NCBI RefSeq assembly: GCF_900105905.1
Contig: NZ_FNSV01000005.1
Coordinates: forward strand, 3,286,001-3,350,000
Length of the DNA: 64,000 bases
Direction of reading: 5' to 3'
Source of the DNA: Rhodococcus koreensis
GTDB lineage: Bacteria; Actinomycetota; Actinomycetes; Mycobacteriales; Mycobacteriaceae
Within the stretch, counting starts at the first letter, position 1. Each line of letters starts with the position of its first letter. This document shows positions 1 through 8,629 of the stretch, one piece after another. The translations under genes were made by a program, and so were the position numbers. The notes under the pieces are model-generated. The model did no database searches. It was not told where the DNA came from and saw only the letters and a list, made by a program, of their open reading frames with translations.

Positions 1-1241
1 TCCTCCCGCGCCGCGCACCCCGCCGCAAGGGCAGCCTCCGAACGGTCGCGCTCCTCGGGCCAGCGTTCGTGGCGGCCATCGCGTACGTCGACCCCGGAAA
101 CGTGGCCGCCAACCTCACCGCGGGCGCGAAGTACGGATACCTGCTCGTCTGGGTCCTCGTGCTCGCCAATGCCATGGCTGTGCTGGTGCAGTACCTGTCC
201 GCCAAGCTCGGGCTGGTCACCGGCAAATCGCTGCCGGAGATGCTGGGGACCCGACTCCGGACCGGCAACCGTCGTGCGTTCTGGTTGCAGGCGGAGGCGA
301 TGGCGATCGCCACCGATCTCGCCGAGGTAATCGGCGGGGCGATCGCGCTCAACCTCCTGTTCGGCGTTCCCCTGTTCGTCGGCGGCCTGATCACGGGTGT
401 CGTGTCGATGGGCATCCTGTCGATCCAGAGCCGCCGCGGTCAGCGGACGTTCGAGTTCGTCGTGATGGGACTCCTCACGATCATCACCGTCGGGTTCCTC
501 ACCGGACTCGCGTTCACCGACGTGTCGGGCCCGGACGCACTCGCCGGTCTCGTGCCGCGGTTCGAAGGCACCGAGACGGTGCTGCTCGCCGCGAGCATGC
601 TCGGCGCCACCGTGATGCCGCATGCGATCTACCTCCATTCCGCTCTCGCCCGCGACCGGCACGGGAACGACCTCGAAGGCCCGCGCCTCGCGCGACTGCT
701 GCGGGTGACGAAGTGGGACGTGGTCGGTGCGCTGATCGTGGCGGGTGCGGTGAACATCGGCATGCTGCTCCTCGCCGCCTCGGCCCTGCGCGGCATTCCC
801 GGCACCGATTCGATCGACGGTGCGCACGCCGCCATCCAGAGTTCACTCGGCCCCACCGTCGCCGTCATCTTCGCCGTCGGGCTGCTGGCCTCCGGTCTGG
901 CCTCCACGTCGATCGGCTGCGCCGCCGGATCCGAGATCATGTACGGCCTGCTGTCGATGCGCATCCCGCTGCTGCTGCGCCGGGTCGTCACCCTGATTCC
1001 CGCACTGGTCGTGCTGGCGGTCGGCGTCGATCCCACCTTCGCGCTCGTCCTCAGCCAGGTCGTTCTGAGCCTGTGCATCCCGTTCGCGGTAGTCCCCCTC
1101 GTGCGGATGACGTCGAGCCGCGACCTGATGGGTGTCCACCGCAACGCGACGGCCACCACGGTCGCCGCCTGGGTGGCGGCGTCGCTGATCGTCGTGCTCA
1201 ACGTGTCGCTGCTGTGGCTGACGTTCACCGGTTCGAACTGA
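1..1241 (+). CDS. mntH: Nramp-family divalent metal transporter, 5' end outside window
   Basis: This is a proton-coupled Mn2+/Fe2+ importer of the inner membrane. The reading frame is already open at base 3 and reads LLGPAFVAAIAYVDPGN, the conserved first helix of Nramp proteins with the metal-binding DPGN, so the GTG at 69 is not the true start and a short N-terminus lies left of the window. The second signature, MPHAIYLHS in helix 6, carries the metal-ligand Met and is present near base 617. About ten hydrophobic segments follow. The stop codon abuts the stop of the convergent kinase gene in a TGATCA sequence. Seen: both signature motifs. Inferred: manganese preference, which is usual for bacterial members. 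Confidence 0.93.
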   Translation, partial: LPRRAPRRKGSLRTVALLGPAFVAAIAYVDPGNVAANLTAGAKYGYLLVWVLVLANAMAVLVQYLSAKLGLVTGKSLPEMLGTRLRTGNRRAFWLQAEAMAIATDLAEVIGGAIALNLLFGVPLFVGGLITGVVSMGILSIQSRRGQRTFEFVVMGLLTIITVGFLTGLAFTDVSGPDALAGLVPRFEGTETVLLAASMLGATVMPHAIYLHSALARDRHGNDLEGPRLARLLRVTKWDVVGALIVAGAVNIGMLLLAASALRGIPGTDSIDGAHAAIQSSLGPTVAVIFAVGLLASGLASTSIGCAAGSEIMYGLLSMRIPLLLRRVVTLIPALVVLAVGVDPTFALVLSQVVLSLCIPFAVVPLVRMTSSRDLMGVHRNATATTVAAWVAASLIVVLNVSLLWLTFTGSN

Positions 1242-3523
1242 TCACTCGTGCCGCGGCGCACCGGACACGACACGCTGCAGCGCCTGCAGGTCCTCGGACA
1301 GCATCCGGAACATCCAGTAGGCCCCGACGAACGCGACGACGCTGCCGACGCACAGGACGCGGAGCGCGACGATGACGCGGGGCAGGTCCTCCGGGGGAAT
1401 GAACGTGGCCCCCGCGACGCCGAGCAGCGGCACGGCGGCGGCCGCGGCGAGGAAGAACGTGCTGCGCCGTCCCAACCGCTTCAGCATCCGGGCGTCCGAG
1501 GCACTGATCTCGCCGTGCCGCAGGAAGACCGGGTACAGGCAGCGCACGGCAAAGAAGTTCACGAAGAAGAACGGGTAGACCACGGCGATCGCTCCGCAGA
1601 CGAGCTGGGACGCGGTGAAGTGGACGACGGTGTTCCACGGAACCTCACTGCCGCTCACCTCCAGCGTGATCGGCACGATGATGCCGGTGACCACCCACAG
1701 CCCGAGACACAGCAGTGCACACCGCTGGCCGAGCAGCAGGGTGTCCTTGCGGGCGCGGGCGAGTTGGGCGCCGGTGTACACCCTCCCGCGGCGCAGACCG
1801 CCGGCCACCGCCGTCAAGTAGAGCACCATCGACAGCGTGCCCACGGTCCCGATCAGGAACGCGATCGTATAGTCGATCCGGGTGATCCGCTCGAAGCTGT
1901 CCTGCGCGCCGGGCGGAAGCTTGCTGATGATCAGCGTGGTGTTGTGGTGGTAGCTGTACAGGATGGCCAGCAGATTGGGAACTGCGATGGCCAGGAACAT
2001 GATCGGGTGCGTCCACCGGCGCATCCGCAGGCGCCGGCTCCCCGGCGGCGGATCGACCAGATCCCTGGCGTGCGCGTCGAGGCAGACATCGAGTTGCTGG
2101 GCGAGTTCGGCCCCGGACGAGAACCGGTCCTTCGGTTCCGGCGCCAGCGATTTCAGCAACACTCGCCGCAGCGCATTCGGGCAGTCGGCGGGCAGCTCGG
2201 CGACGGCCGGTTCGTCGTGCCCCCGCCGCCGCGCGAGCATCGCGTCGAGGGTGGTGCGGTCGCCGGGCGGGTGGGAGTGGAGATCGGCGTCACTGTCGTC
2301 GAAAGGTCTTGCGCCGGTCAGCAACTCCCACAGGACGACGGCGAGCGAGTACAGGTCGCTGCGGGTGTCGAGATCGGCGGGCGTGCCCGGCCGGTCCGGG
2401 TGGATCGCCTCGAGCTGTTCCGGTGACATGTAGGCCAGCGAGCCGCCGAAGTACGCGACCGGACTCGCGCCCGCGAGGTTGCCGCTGAACTGATGTTGAA
2501 GTCGGCGAGCTTCGGGACGCCCTCGACCGTCAGCAGCACGTTTGCCGGTTTGACGTCGCGGTGCAGAACGCCGTGCGCGCCCGCGTAGTCGAGCGCCTGC
2601 GCGAGCCTCCGGCCGAGCCAGGCCACCGTCTCGGGCCATGTCAGCGTCGCGATCTCCTGGCGCACACGAGATTCGCTGGGCCGGATCTCGCCCCTGCCGA
2701 CCAGGGCGCGGTCGATCGCGTCCAGCAGCACGGCGCCGCTGCGCGATTCCGGCGGCGTCTCCCGCACCCGCCCGACCACGTCGAGCAGCGTTCCCCCCGG
2801 CACGTACTGCATGTACAGCAGGCGCAGGTCGCGGCCCGCGAGAAGTCGCTGATCGAAGACCCGGACGATGTAGTCGTGGTCGAACTGGGCCAGGGTCTGC
2901 GGCTCGGTGCCGCGGTCCTGAGAGATCTTCACCGCGACCAGTCGCTGCAGCGACCGCTGCCGGGCGAGGAACACCCGCGCGAACGCGCCCCGGCCGAGAA
3001 CGGTCATCAGGTCGAAGTCGTCGATGCGCCTGCCTACCTCGAGGTCGTCGAGCGAGCCGGGGCTCGCCGACTGGGTCATCTCCCCGTGATGGAGCGAGGT
3101 GCTCTGATATTCGCCGGTGCCGAGCAGTTCGCCGAGTTCGCCCGCCTGCCCCGGAAAGCTCAGCGTGTACTCGTTCGCCTCGACCGACTCGCCGCTGCGC
3201 CGCCGGATGTGGAACTCCTCGTACAGCAGGTCCGGCGGCAGCGGCCACCGCCGCAGTTCGGGCAGCTCCTCGCAGTATTGCGCCAGCCGTTTCGGGTGGT
3301 CGCCGCGCAGCCAGCGGTTCTCCAGGTCGACCTTGATCAGTTCGATGAGCGTGACCCGGCGAAGTGCCGGCGACGCGGGCAGATAGGCGACCAGATCGGG
3401 CGCGGACAACGAGGACTCCCAGGCGCTGGCGAAGCGCGCGACGGCGTCGCCGACCGCCGTGTCCGACACCCGGGCCTGCTCGGAAGCGGCCGGTGAACCT
3501 CGCCGGAAGGGCATGAAAGCCAT
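1242..3523 (-). pseudogene. Membrane Ser/Thr protein kinase with internal frameshift
   Basis: Hanks-type kinase of about 760 codons, interrupted near 2489-2492. Reading from ATG 3523 (MAFMPF) the frame holds an N-terminal region of about 200 residues, a glycine loop (VLGRGAFARVF), the ATP lysine in VAVKIS, the catalytic HRDVKPAN and then KLADFN. One base appears to be missing there; the other frame continues with GGSLAYMSPEQ, SDLYSLAVVLWELLTG and a C-terminal half with about five or six membrane helices. The metal-binding motif reads DFN rather than the usual DFG. The two frames join exactly where one kinase domain would continue, so this is one gene with either a real mutation or a sequencing error. 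It lies downstream of the TetR gene in the same direction. Confidence 0.85.
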
Positions 3524-3546
3524 GGTAGCTGGCCACACCCGTCCGC

Positions 3547-4242
3547 CTACTGCAGTTCCGACACCGGGGTCGACGGGTCGATGGTCACGCCGATCCGCGT
3601 CAGATTGCCGTGCAGCACTTGCCAGATCGACACCTCCAGGAACTCGGCGAGGTCGTCGCTGCCGAGCGCCGACTGCGGGTTGCTCAGCCACCGGTTGACG
3701 CTGGCGTCGACGAGTCCCACCAACCCGAAGGCCAGCGACTCGGCCAGGTCGGAGTTGCCGGCGACCGCGTCGAGGACCGTCGCGAGCAGGCCCGACAGCT
3801 GGAGCGCGATCGCGGTCTTCGTGCCCGTCACCACGCGCGAGCCGGTGGTGCGCCTGCTCGGCGACCCGGTGCCGAGGAACTGGTGGAGTCGCGGGAATTC
3901 CACGATCCACCGCAGATACGTCTCGACCGCGCGCGCGATCGCCTCGCCGACGGTCCCCTCGGGCGTCAACGTGGGCGCGAGGTCCGCCATCAGCCGTTCG
4001 ATGATACGGCCGCGCAACTGCTCGTCGAGGTCGCCGCGATCGGTGAAGATCCGGTAGACCACCGACCGCGGCACGTCGGCGCAGTTCGCGATCTGCTGGA
4101 CGCCCACGTCGGGGCCGTCCTCGTTGATGGCCTCCATCGCGGCGTCGAGAATCCGGCTGCGGCGTTCCGCCTTGTGGTCCTCCCAGCGCGTGGCGCGGCC
4201 GTCACCCTGGGGCGACGCGGCGGTTTCCACTTTGTCCGGCAT
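3547..4242 (-). CDS. TetR-family transcriptional regulator
   Basis: One-component repressor of about 231 residues. The N-terminal HTH is visible as RILDAAMEAINEDG followed by VGVQQIANCADVPRSVVYRIF; the remainder is a helical ligand-binding domain. I chose ATG 4242 (MPDKVE); ATG 4260 (MGNVWA) is in frame and equally possible, while the longer extension runs through the operator and is unlikely. A perfect inverted repeat at 4282-4305 lies directly upstream, between this gene and the acyl-CoA dehydrogenase relic that diverges from it, the usual arrangement for an autoregulated TetR repressor controlling its neighbour. Ligand is unknown; an acyl-CoA or lipid-like effector is a guess from the neighbouring relic. 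Confidence 0.85.
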   Translation of the reverse strand: MPDKVETAASPQGDGRATRWEDHKAERRSRILDAAMEAINEDGPDVGVQQIANCADVPRSVVYRIFTDRGDLDEQLRGRIIERLMADLAPTLTPEGTVGEAIARAVETYLRWIVEFPRLHQFLGTGSPSRRTTGSRVVTGTKTAIALQLSGLLATVLDAVAGNSDLAESLAFGLVGLVDASVNRWLSNPQSALGSDDLAEFLEVSIWQVLHGNLTRIGVTIDPSTPVSELQ

Positions 4243-4281
4243 CGCCCATACGTTACCCATCCGACTGTTGACTGGACAGGA

Positions 4282-4305
4282 TGTCTCACATACTTTGGTG
4301 AGACA
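4282..4305. promoter_or_regulatory. Probable TetR operator palindrome
   Basis: TGTCTCAC at 4282-4289 and GTGAGACA at 4298-4305 are perfect inverted arms of 8 bp around an 8-nt spacer (ATACTTTG). The site lies 40 bp upstream of the TetR start and just ahead of the divergent acyl-CoA dehydrogenase relic, so it fits autoregulation plus control of the lost gene. Confidence 0.7.
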
Positions 4306-4307
4306 GG

Positions 4308-5018
4308 GTGTCGTACACATATTTTTCCGGACTCGGGGATCCGCAATGGGCACTCGAATTTCGTCATCCCGACGCCGACGTCCGCTGGGCCGTAGTCGAT
4401 TCCGCCAACGTCACCGTCACGCTACAGGACAGCACCGACGTGCTCCGCGGTTCGGCACGGATCACGGTCGCCGGCGTCCGGGTGGGCGCCGATCGGATCC
4501 TCGACGGGCTCACCGAGTAGCGCGTCCGGTCCGTGGCCACCGTCATTCTCGGCGCGGAGGCGCTCGGCGTGATGTCCTGGTGCGTGTCCACCGCGTCCGA
4601 GTACGCGAAAACCCGCGTGCAGTTCGGGCGTCCGATCGGCCAGTTCCAGGGTGTCGAGCACAAGTGCGCGCACATGGGCATCGCTGGACATGTCGACGCC
4701 GGGCGTGACCGTCGGGCCGCTGCGCGAGATGACCGGGTCGGTCCTGTTCAACGAGGTCTTCCTCGACGACGTGTTCATCCCCTACGCGAACGTGGTCAGG
4801 AACATGAACGACGGCTGGAACGTGGCGCGCACGACGCTGGCCGGCGAGCGGGTGGCGCTGAGCCAGAAGATGGAGGCCTATGTGCCACCCCGGGGGGGCC
4901 GAGCGACAAGGCGATGGAGCTGTTGATCGCCGGCCGCGCCACCACCATCTACGGCGGCACCACCAAGGTGCAGCTCAACGTGATCGCCGAACGCATGCTC
5001 GGACCGCCGCGCGAGTAG
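4308..5018 (+). pseudogene. Acyl-CoA dehydrogenase relic
   Basis: Broken remains of a flavin-dependent acyl-CoA dehydrogenase gene. In the frame of 4308 there is a middle-domain-like piece (VTLQDSTDVLRGSARITVAG), an in-frame TAG at 4518, and then the start of a C-terminal helical domain (TVILGAEALGVM, RVQFGRPIGQFQGVEHKCA). From about 4690 a different frame carries a second middle-domain segment (DMSTPGVTVGPLREMTGS, then DDVFIPYANVV and AGERVALSQKMEAY). After 4895 the first frame returns with a C-terminal end (AGRATTIYGGTTKVQLNVI). The order middle, C-terminal, middle, C-terminal shows either a tandem dehydrogenase gene or two genes collapsed by deletions. No intact product is possible. Confidence 0.85.
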
Positions 5019-5090
5019 TGCCTGCAGAGCGCCGGTGCCGCCGAGTGCACCGGCGAGCAACAGCAGCAACTGGACCACGTTGGTATTCAC
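4878..5090 (-). CDS. Possible small hydrophobic protein, truncated
   Basis: A GTG at 5090 is preceded by GAGGACACC and opens a frame starting VNTNVVQLLLLLAGALGGTG, a single strongly hydrophobic stretch. After about 28 residues the frame runs antisense through the 3' end of the acyl-CoA dehydrogenase relic and its sequence becomes low-complexity, so only the first part looks genuine. It may be the head of a small membrane protein cut off by the same rearrangement that broke the dehydrogenase. Family not recognised; could be fortuitous. Confidence 0.25.
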   Translation of the reverse strand: MNTNVVQLLLLLAGALGGTGALQALLARRSEHAFGDHVELHLGGAAVDGGGAAGDQQLHRLVARPPRGGT

Positions 5091-5173
5091 GTCAGGTGTC
5101 CTCTCGCGCCATGATCGTCCGAACCGCCGTTCGACCACTGAGCGGGTGCTCGAACAGCGGCCTAATCGGACGG

Positions 5174-6889
5174 TTAGTTACGTCCCACGTGTTCCCCGAC
5201 CTGCGAGGGAAGCAGATCGCGCACGTAGAGACCGGGTGCGTCGCCCAGGACGGTGTGCTCGTCGCTGCCCAGACGTGTGCTGGCGGCGATTCGCTCGCCG
5301 GCCCGCTCGGAGACCCAGTCGGCCCACGGTTCCCACCAGCTGCCGGTCTTCCTCGTCGCCGCATCGAGCCACGCCTCGGGATCGGATCCCGGCTCGCCGC
5401 CTTCCCAGTAGTGAGACTTCGGGTTGCCGGGCGGGTTGACGAGGCTGGCGATGTGCCCGGAGAAGCTGAGCACGAACTTGCTGTCGCCCGACAGCAGCTG
5501 GGTTGTGCGGTAGCAGTTCTTCCACGACGTGAGGTGGTCGGCGATCGCGCCGGAGACGAAGGTGGGCACGGTGATCCTGCCGAGGTCGACGGGTGTGCCG
5601 AGCGACGTCATCGCTCCCGGCGTTGCGAGGGAGTTGTCCTCGAAGATGTCGAGGAACTGGACGTGCAGCGCCCCGGGCAGGTTGGTGCCGTCGGCGTTCC
5701 AGGCGAGGATGTCGAAGGCCGGTGGCGTGCGCCCCATGAGGTAGTTGTTGACCACGTAGTTGAAGACGAGATCGTTCGGGCGCATCCAGGTGAAGGCACT
5801 ACCCATGTCGCGGGCGGAGATGATGCCGTTCCGCCGGGACCGACCCTTCACCAACTTCAGCAGACTCGGTCCCGAGAACGCCGCGAGCCCCGCCGGGTCC
5901 GCGAAATCGAGCATCGTCACGGCGTACGACATGCTGTGCACGCGGGTGTCCCCGGTGGCTGCGAGATGGTTGAGCAGGGCGGTGGTGATGAGGCCGCCGG
6001 CGCAGAACCCGATCACGTTGACGTCGTCGCTGCCGGTGATCTCCCGGACCTCGTCGATCGCGTCCGACACGCGTTGCGCGTATGTATCGAGATCCCAATC
6101 GCCCTGTTCTGCTTGCGGATTACGCCACGCCAGCATGAACGTCCGCAGACCCCGGGACACCGCGTGCTCGACGAAGCTGCGTCCGGGACGCAGGTCGAGG
6201 AAGTAGAAGCGGCCGATCGGCGGCGGCACCACGAGCACCGGCCGCTCGTACACGGTCTCCGTGGTCGGCGTGTACTGCAACACCTCGGCGACCTCGTCGC
6301 GGGCGACGACGGCTCCCGGCGTCACGGCCAGATCGACGCCGACGGTGAAGGCATCAGGATCGACCATCTGCGGCATCCCACCGTTACGGCGCAGGTCGGA
6401 CACGTAGTTGCGGGCGCCGCGCACCAGGCTCATGCCGCCGGTGTCGAATGCCTCCTTCACGGCCGCCGGGTTGGTGGGCAAGTAGTTCGTCGGCGCGAGC
6501 GCGCTGGTGAGGACGGCCGACACGAACGCCGCTTCCTGCGCGCGACGGTGGTCGACCCGTCGGCCCCACTCCTCGACGACGCCGTCGATCGCGTCGACGG
6601 AAGCAAGGTAGGTCTGTTGCACGCGGTGGTAGAGGGGATTGCTCGTCCACGCCTGGTCGGTGAACCGCCGATCGCCGCCGTGCGGAGCCACCTCCGAGCG
6701 GCCCACCGCGATCTTCGTCAATTCGCGCCCGAGGCGAAGGGACTCGTCGAGGACCACCCGGCCCTGCCCGAAGGCACCCGCCACCGCGCTCACCGCGCTC
6801 CGCACGCCGAACCCGCCGGCGCGGTCCTGTCCATCGGGGGTGGCATCGGGTGTCACGAGTGCCACCTTCGTCTCCGCTGTCTTGGTCAA
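5174..6889 (-). CDS. phaC: Class I-type poly(3-hydroxyalkanoate) synthase
   Basis: Polymerises (R)-3-hydroxyacyl-CoA into PHA at the surface of storage granules. About 571 residues, normal for class I/II synthases. The lipase-like box GFCAGG holds the catalytic Cys (about residue 296); the Asp is in AIADHLTSW (about 451) and the His in FSGHIASLVNPP (about 479), completing the Cys-Asp-His triad. The conserved NYVVNNYLMGRTPPAFD segment is present. I chose TTG 6889 because GAGGAGAA sits just before it; an upstream in-frame GTG at 6922 has no such site. It diverges from the MaoC-like hydratase, HTH regulator and phasin cluster across a 346-bp AT-rich region, making a complete PHA locus. Confidence 0.95.
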   Translation of the reverse strand: MTKTAETKVALVTPDATPDGQDRAGGFGVRSAVSAVAGAFGQGRVVLDESLRLGRELTKIAVGRSEVAPHGGDRRFTDQAWTSNPLYHRVQQTYLASVDAIDGVVEEWGRRVDHRRAQEAAFVSAVLTSALAPTNYLPTNPAAVKEAFDTGGMSLVRGARNYVSDLRRNGGMPQMVDPDAFTVGVDLAVTPGAVVARDEVAEVLQYTPTTETVYERPVLVVPPPIGRFYFLDLRPGRSFVEHAVSRGLRTFMLAWRNPQAEQGDWDLDTYAQRVSDAIDEVREITGSDDVNVIGFCAGGLITTALLNHLAATGDTRVHSMSYAVTMLDFADPAGLAAFSGPSLLKLVKGRSRRNGIISARDMGSAFTWMRPNDLVFNYVVNNYLMGRTPPAFDILAWNADGTNLPGALHVQFLDIFEDNSLATPGAMTSLGTPVDLGRITVPTFVSGAIADHLTSWKNCYRTTQLLSGDSKFVLSFSGHIASLVNPPGNPKSHYWEGGEPGSDPEAWLDAATRKTGSWWEPWADWVSERAGERIAASTRLGSDEHTVLGDAPGLYVRDLLPSQVGEHVGRN

Positions 6890-7235
6890 CGGTTCTCCTC
6901 TGTCTGCACCTGGACCTGTCACCCCGTCGCGGGGATTCGTCCGGCGTAGACCGGATCATAAACACCAAAAATAGTTACCCGCGCGTAATGAAAAATTTCG
7001 AGCAAGATCATCTTCGACATTCTTGGGACATATGTCGAAAATGGAAACACGAGCCAAATTCTTGATCGAAATTCCGTCAGCGGTAACTGTTTTGGCGTCG
7101 CGGTCCACAGGCATGCGACACCGTGCGGGCACGGGAAAGAGTGTGGGATCAATTCGCGCGAAGCCGGCGTGTGCGTTACTGTCCGATCTCCGCGGGTGAG
7201 CCGGAAGAAATTCACCCATTCATCGACGGGGATCC
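6890..7235. promoter_or_regulatory. Divergent promoter region of the PHA cluster
   Basis: 346 bp without a gene between phaC and the MaoC-like gene, with a conspicuously AT-rich core (about 6955-7080) in a GC-rich chromosome. It contains the inverted repeat TTCGACAT (7013-7020) / ATGTCGAA (7032-7039) with an 11-nt spacer, and a smaller TTAC/GTAA repeat at about 6975-6988. These are candidate operators for phaC control; they do not match the palindrome at the phasin promoter. Promoter hexamers could not be placed with confidence. Confidence 0.55.
7013..7039. promoter_or_regulatory. Inverted repeat upstream of phaC
   Basis: Perfect 8-bp arms TTCGACAT and ATGTCGAA separated by 11 nt, about 125 bp upstream of the phaC start and 200 bp upstream of the hydratase start. 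Likely a regulator site; the binding protein is unknown. Confidence 0.45.
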
Positions 7236-7733
7236 ATGAACACATCCACTTCGGCAGCGGGTGCCACCACCCACACACCGGCACGCAGTGTCACGATGGC
7301 GGAGCTGCCGGCGTTGGTCGGTACCCGGCTGGGTTCGTCCGGGACGATGGTGGTCACGCAGGATCGCATCGACACCTTCGCCGAGGCCACGGACGACCGT
7401 CAGTGGATTCACGTCGACCACGATCGTGCGCGGACCGGCCCGTTCGGCACCACGATCGCGCACGGGTACCTCACGCTCTCGCTCGCGGTCCCCCTGCTGT
7501 GGGAGATCTTCGAGGTGTCCGACTGCGACCAGGTCGTCAACTACGGGCTGAACAAGGTGCGGTTTCCGGCACCCGTTCCGGTGGATTCGATGCTGAGCGC
7601 GGTCGCAGACCTCGTGGCTGTCGAGCCGTGCACCGGCGGATATCAGGCCACCATCGCCCTCACCTTCGACGTGGAGGGCGGAAGCCGTCCGGTGTGCATC
7701 GCGGAGATGCTGCTTCGATTCCTCGCCGGTTAA
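7236..7733 (+). CDS. MaoC-family (R)-specific enoyl-CoA hydratase, PhaJ-like
   Basis: Hot-dog-fold hydratase of 165 residues that would hydrate trans-2-enoyl-CoA to (R)-3-hydroxyacyl-CoA, feeding beta-oxidation intermediates to the divergent PHA synthase. The catalytic Asp/His region is clear: FAEATDDRQWIHVDHDRA followed by GPFGTTIAHGYLTLSL. The rest of the hot-dog fold (NYGLNKVRFPAPVPV) matches the family. ATG 7236 is used; the Shine-Dalgarno is weak. It is followed 9 bp later by the HTH regulator gene, so both are probably cotranscribed. Hydratase function is known for the family; its role in PHA supply is inferred from context, and a fatty-acid or dehydratase role elsewhere is possible. 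Confidence 0.85.
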   Translation: MNTSTSAAGATTHTPARSVTMAELPALVGTRLGSSGTMVVTQDRIDTFAEATDDRQWIHVDHDRARTGPFGTTIAHGYLTLSLAVPLLWEIFEVSDCDQVVNYGLNKVRFPAPVPVDSMLSAVADLVAVEPCTGGYQATIALTFDVEGGSRPVCIAEMLLRFLAG

Positions 7734-7742
7734 CCTGATGGA

Positions 7743-8138
7743 GTGGTCGACGAGGAAGCACGCTATCGCACTCTGGGGGAACTGATCAGGCGACAGCGGG
7801 AGCTGGCCGAGCTCCCGATGCGGCAGTTCGCCGCGATGGTCGGCATCTCCAATCCATATCTCTCCCAGATCGAGCGCAACCTCCGCGAGCCGAGCGAGCG
7901 GGTGCTCGACGCGATCGCCGAGCATCTGCAGATGTCGACCGACATGCTGCTCGGGCAGCTCCGGAACGAACCTCGAGCCGTGTCCGGGGTCGTCACCGCG
8001 ATCGATCAGGACCCCGACCTGACCAACGCACAGCGCAAGGCCCTCGTGGAGATGTACGAGACGTTCCGTGAGGTCACCCGCGGCAAGCGCAAGCGGGGAC
8101 GGCCGGCGGCGGGCGACGACTCAGGCGTCGCCGACTGA
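7743..8138 (+). CDS. XRE-type HTH regulator with basic RGRP tail, PHA locus
   Basis: Cro/C1-type DNA-binding protein of 131 residues. The HTH spans about residues 8-60 (LGELIRRQRELAELPMRQFA, MVGISNPYLSQIERNLREPS). The C-terminal tail contains the basic run GKRKRGRPAAG, resembling an AT-hook (RGRP core), which could bind the AT-rich phaC promoter region. GTG 7743 is the start; no strong ribosome site is visible. It sits between the PhaJ-like hydratase and a convergent phasin-like gene, whose promoter holds a 10-bp-arm palindrome. By analogy with PhaR/PhaQ-type regulators of phasin genes I infer control of PHA granule proteins; sequence homology to those regulators is not evident beyond the HTH. 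Confidence 0.8.
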   Translation: MVDEEARYRTLGELIRRQRELAELPMRQFAAMVGISNPYLSQIERNLREPSERVLDAIAEHLQMSTDMLLGQLRNEPRAVSGVVTAIDQDPDLTNAQRKALVEMYETFREVTRGKRKRGRPAAGDDSGVAD

Positions 8139-8235
8139 CAGGTCCCCCGCCGTCGACGGATTCTCGCTTTCAACCGTGGCGACGCCTTCGACGATACGAC
8201 ATGTCATGAGCGTGGGGATGGACCGGACGGCGATC

Positions 8236-8268
8236 GCCCACGGCGTCCGTCGGGGAACGGCCGTGGGC
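8236..8268. terminator. Bidirectional terminator-like hairpin
   Basis: GCCCACGGC (8236-8244) and GCCGTGGGC (8260-8268) form a perfect 9-bp stem with a 15-nt loop between the convergent HTH regulator and phasin genes. No long T-tract follows, which is common in high-GC actinobacteria. Confidence 0.5.
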
Positions 8269-8283
8269 GCTCGGGATCGCGGC

Positions 8284-8553
8284 TTACTTCAGCAGTTCAC
8301 GGGCCGCGGACGTCGCCGCGGCGCTGACCTCCCGCACGAGCGTGGCCTGGGCGCGGGTGACGGTACCGATCCACTCGAAGCTGCTCGCGTCGGCGAGGTT
8401 GGTGTGGAAGTCGAGGCTGCTGTCGAGAGCCTTCTCGTATGTGTCCAGCGACAGGTTGCCTGCCTTCTTGGCGGCGTCGACGAACTGCGAGCCGACGGAC
8501 TTGGCCTCCGTCTTCGCGTTGGTGGACTTGGGATTCGGGGTGGGGGTGGTCAT
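8284..8553 (-). CDS. Phasin-like PHA granule-associated protein
   Basis: Small amphipathic helical protein of 89 residues. The sequence is rich in Ala, Ser, Lys and Thr with heptad-like segments (VGSQFVDAAKKAGNLSLDTY, LDSSLDFHTNLADASS, then SAAATSAARELLK) and has no Cys, as expected for a granule surface phasin. ATG 8553 is preceded by GAAGGAGA. A 10-bp-arm palindrome overlaps the promoter at 8576-8608, which fits the phasin-gene derepression seen in PHA-producing bacteria when granules titrate the repressor. Location in a phaC/MaoC/HTH cluster supports the call; on sequence alone it would be only a small helical protein. Confidence 0.75.
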   Translation of the reverse strand: MTTPTPNPKSTNAKTEAKSVGSQFVDAAKKAGNLSLDTYEKALDSSLDFHTNLADASSFEWIGTVTRAQATLVREVSAAATSAARELLK

Positions 8554-8575
8554 GGCGGTCTCCTTCGCGACTGGG

Positions 8576-8608
8576 TCGTTAGCAAAATAGCACAGTGATT
8601 GCTAACGA
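8576..8608. promoter_or_regulatory. Operator palindrome at phasin promoter
   Basis: TCGTTAGCAA (8576-8585) and TTGCTAACGA (8599-8608) are perfect inverted arms of 10 bp around a 13-nt spacer, 23 bp upstream of the phasin ATG. On the minus strand the spacer contains TATTTT, a possible -10 element, so protein bound here would block transcription. The HTH regulator at 7743-8138 is the obvious candidate binder. Confidence 0.7.
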
Positions 8609-8629
8609 ACCGGAGTGCGGCGACGGGAC

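Noticed and set aside
4880-6949. A 689-codon plus-strand frame across phaC
   Set aside because: Antisense to the PHA synthase; composition typical of a shadow frame.
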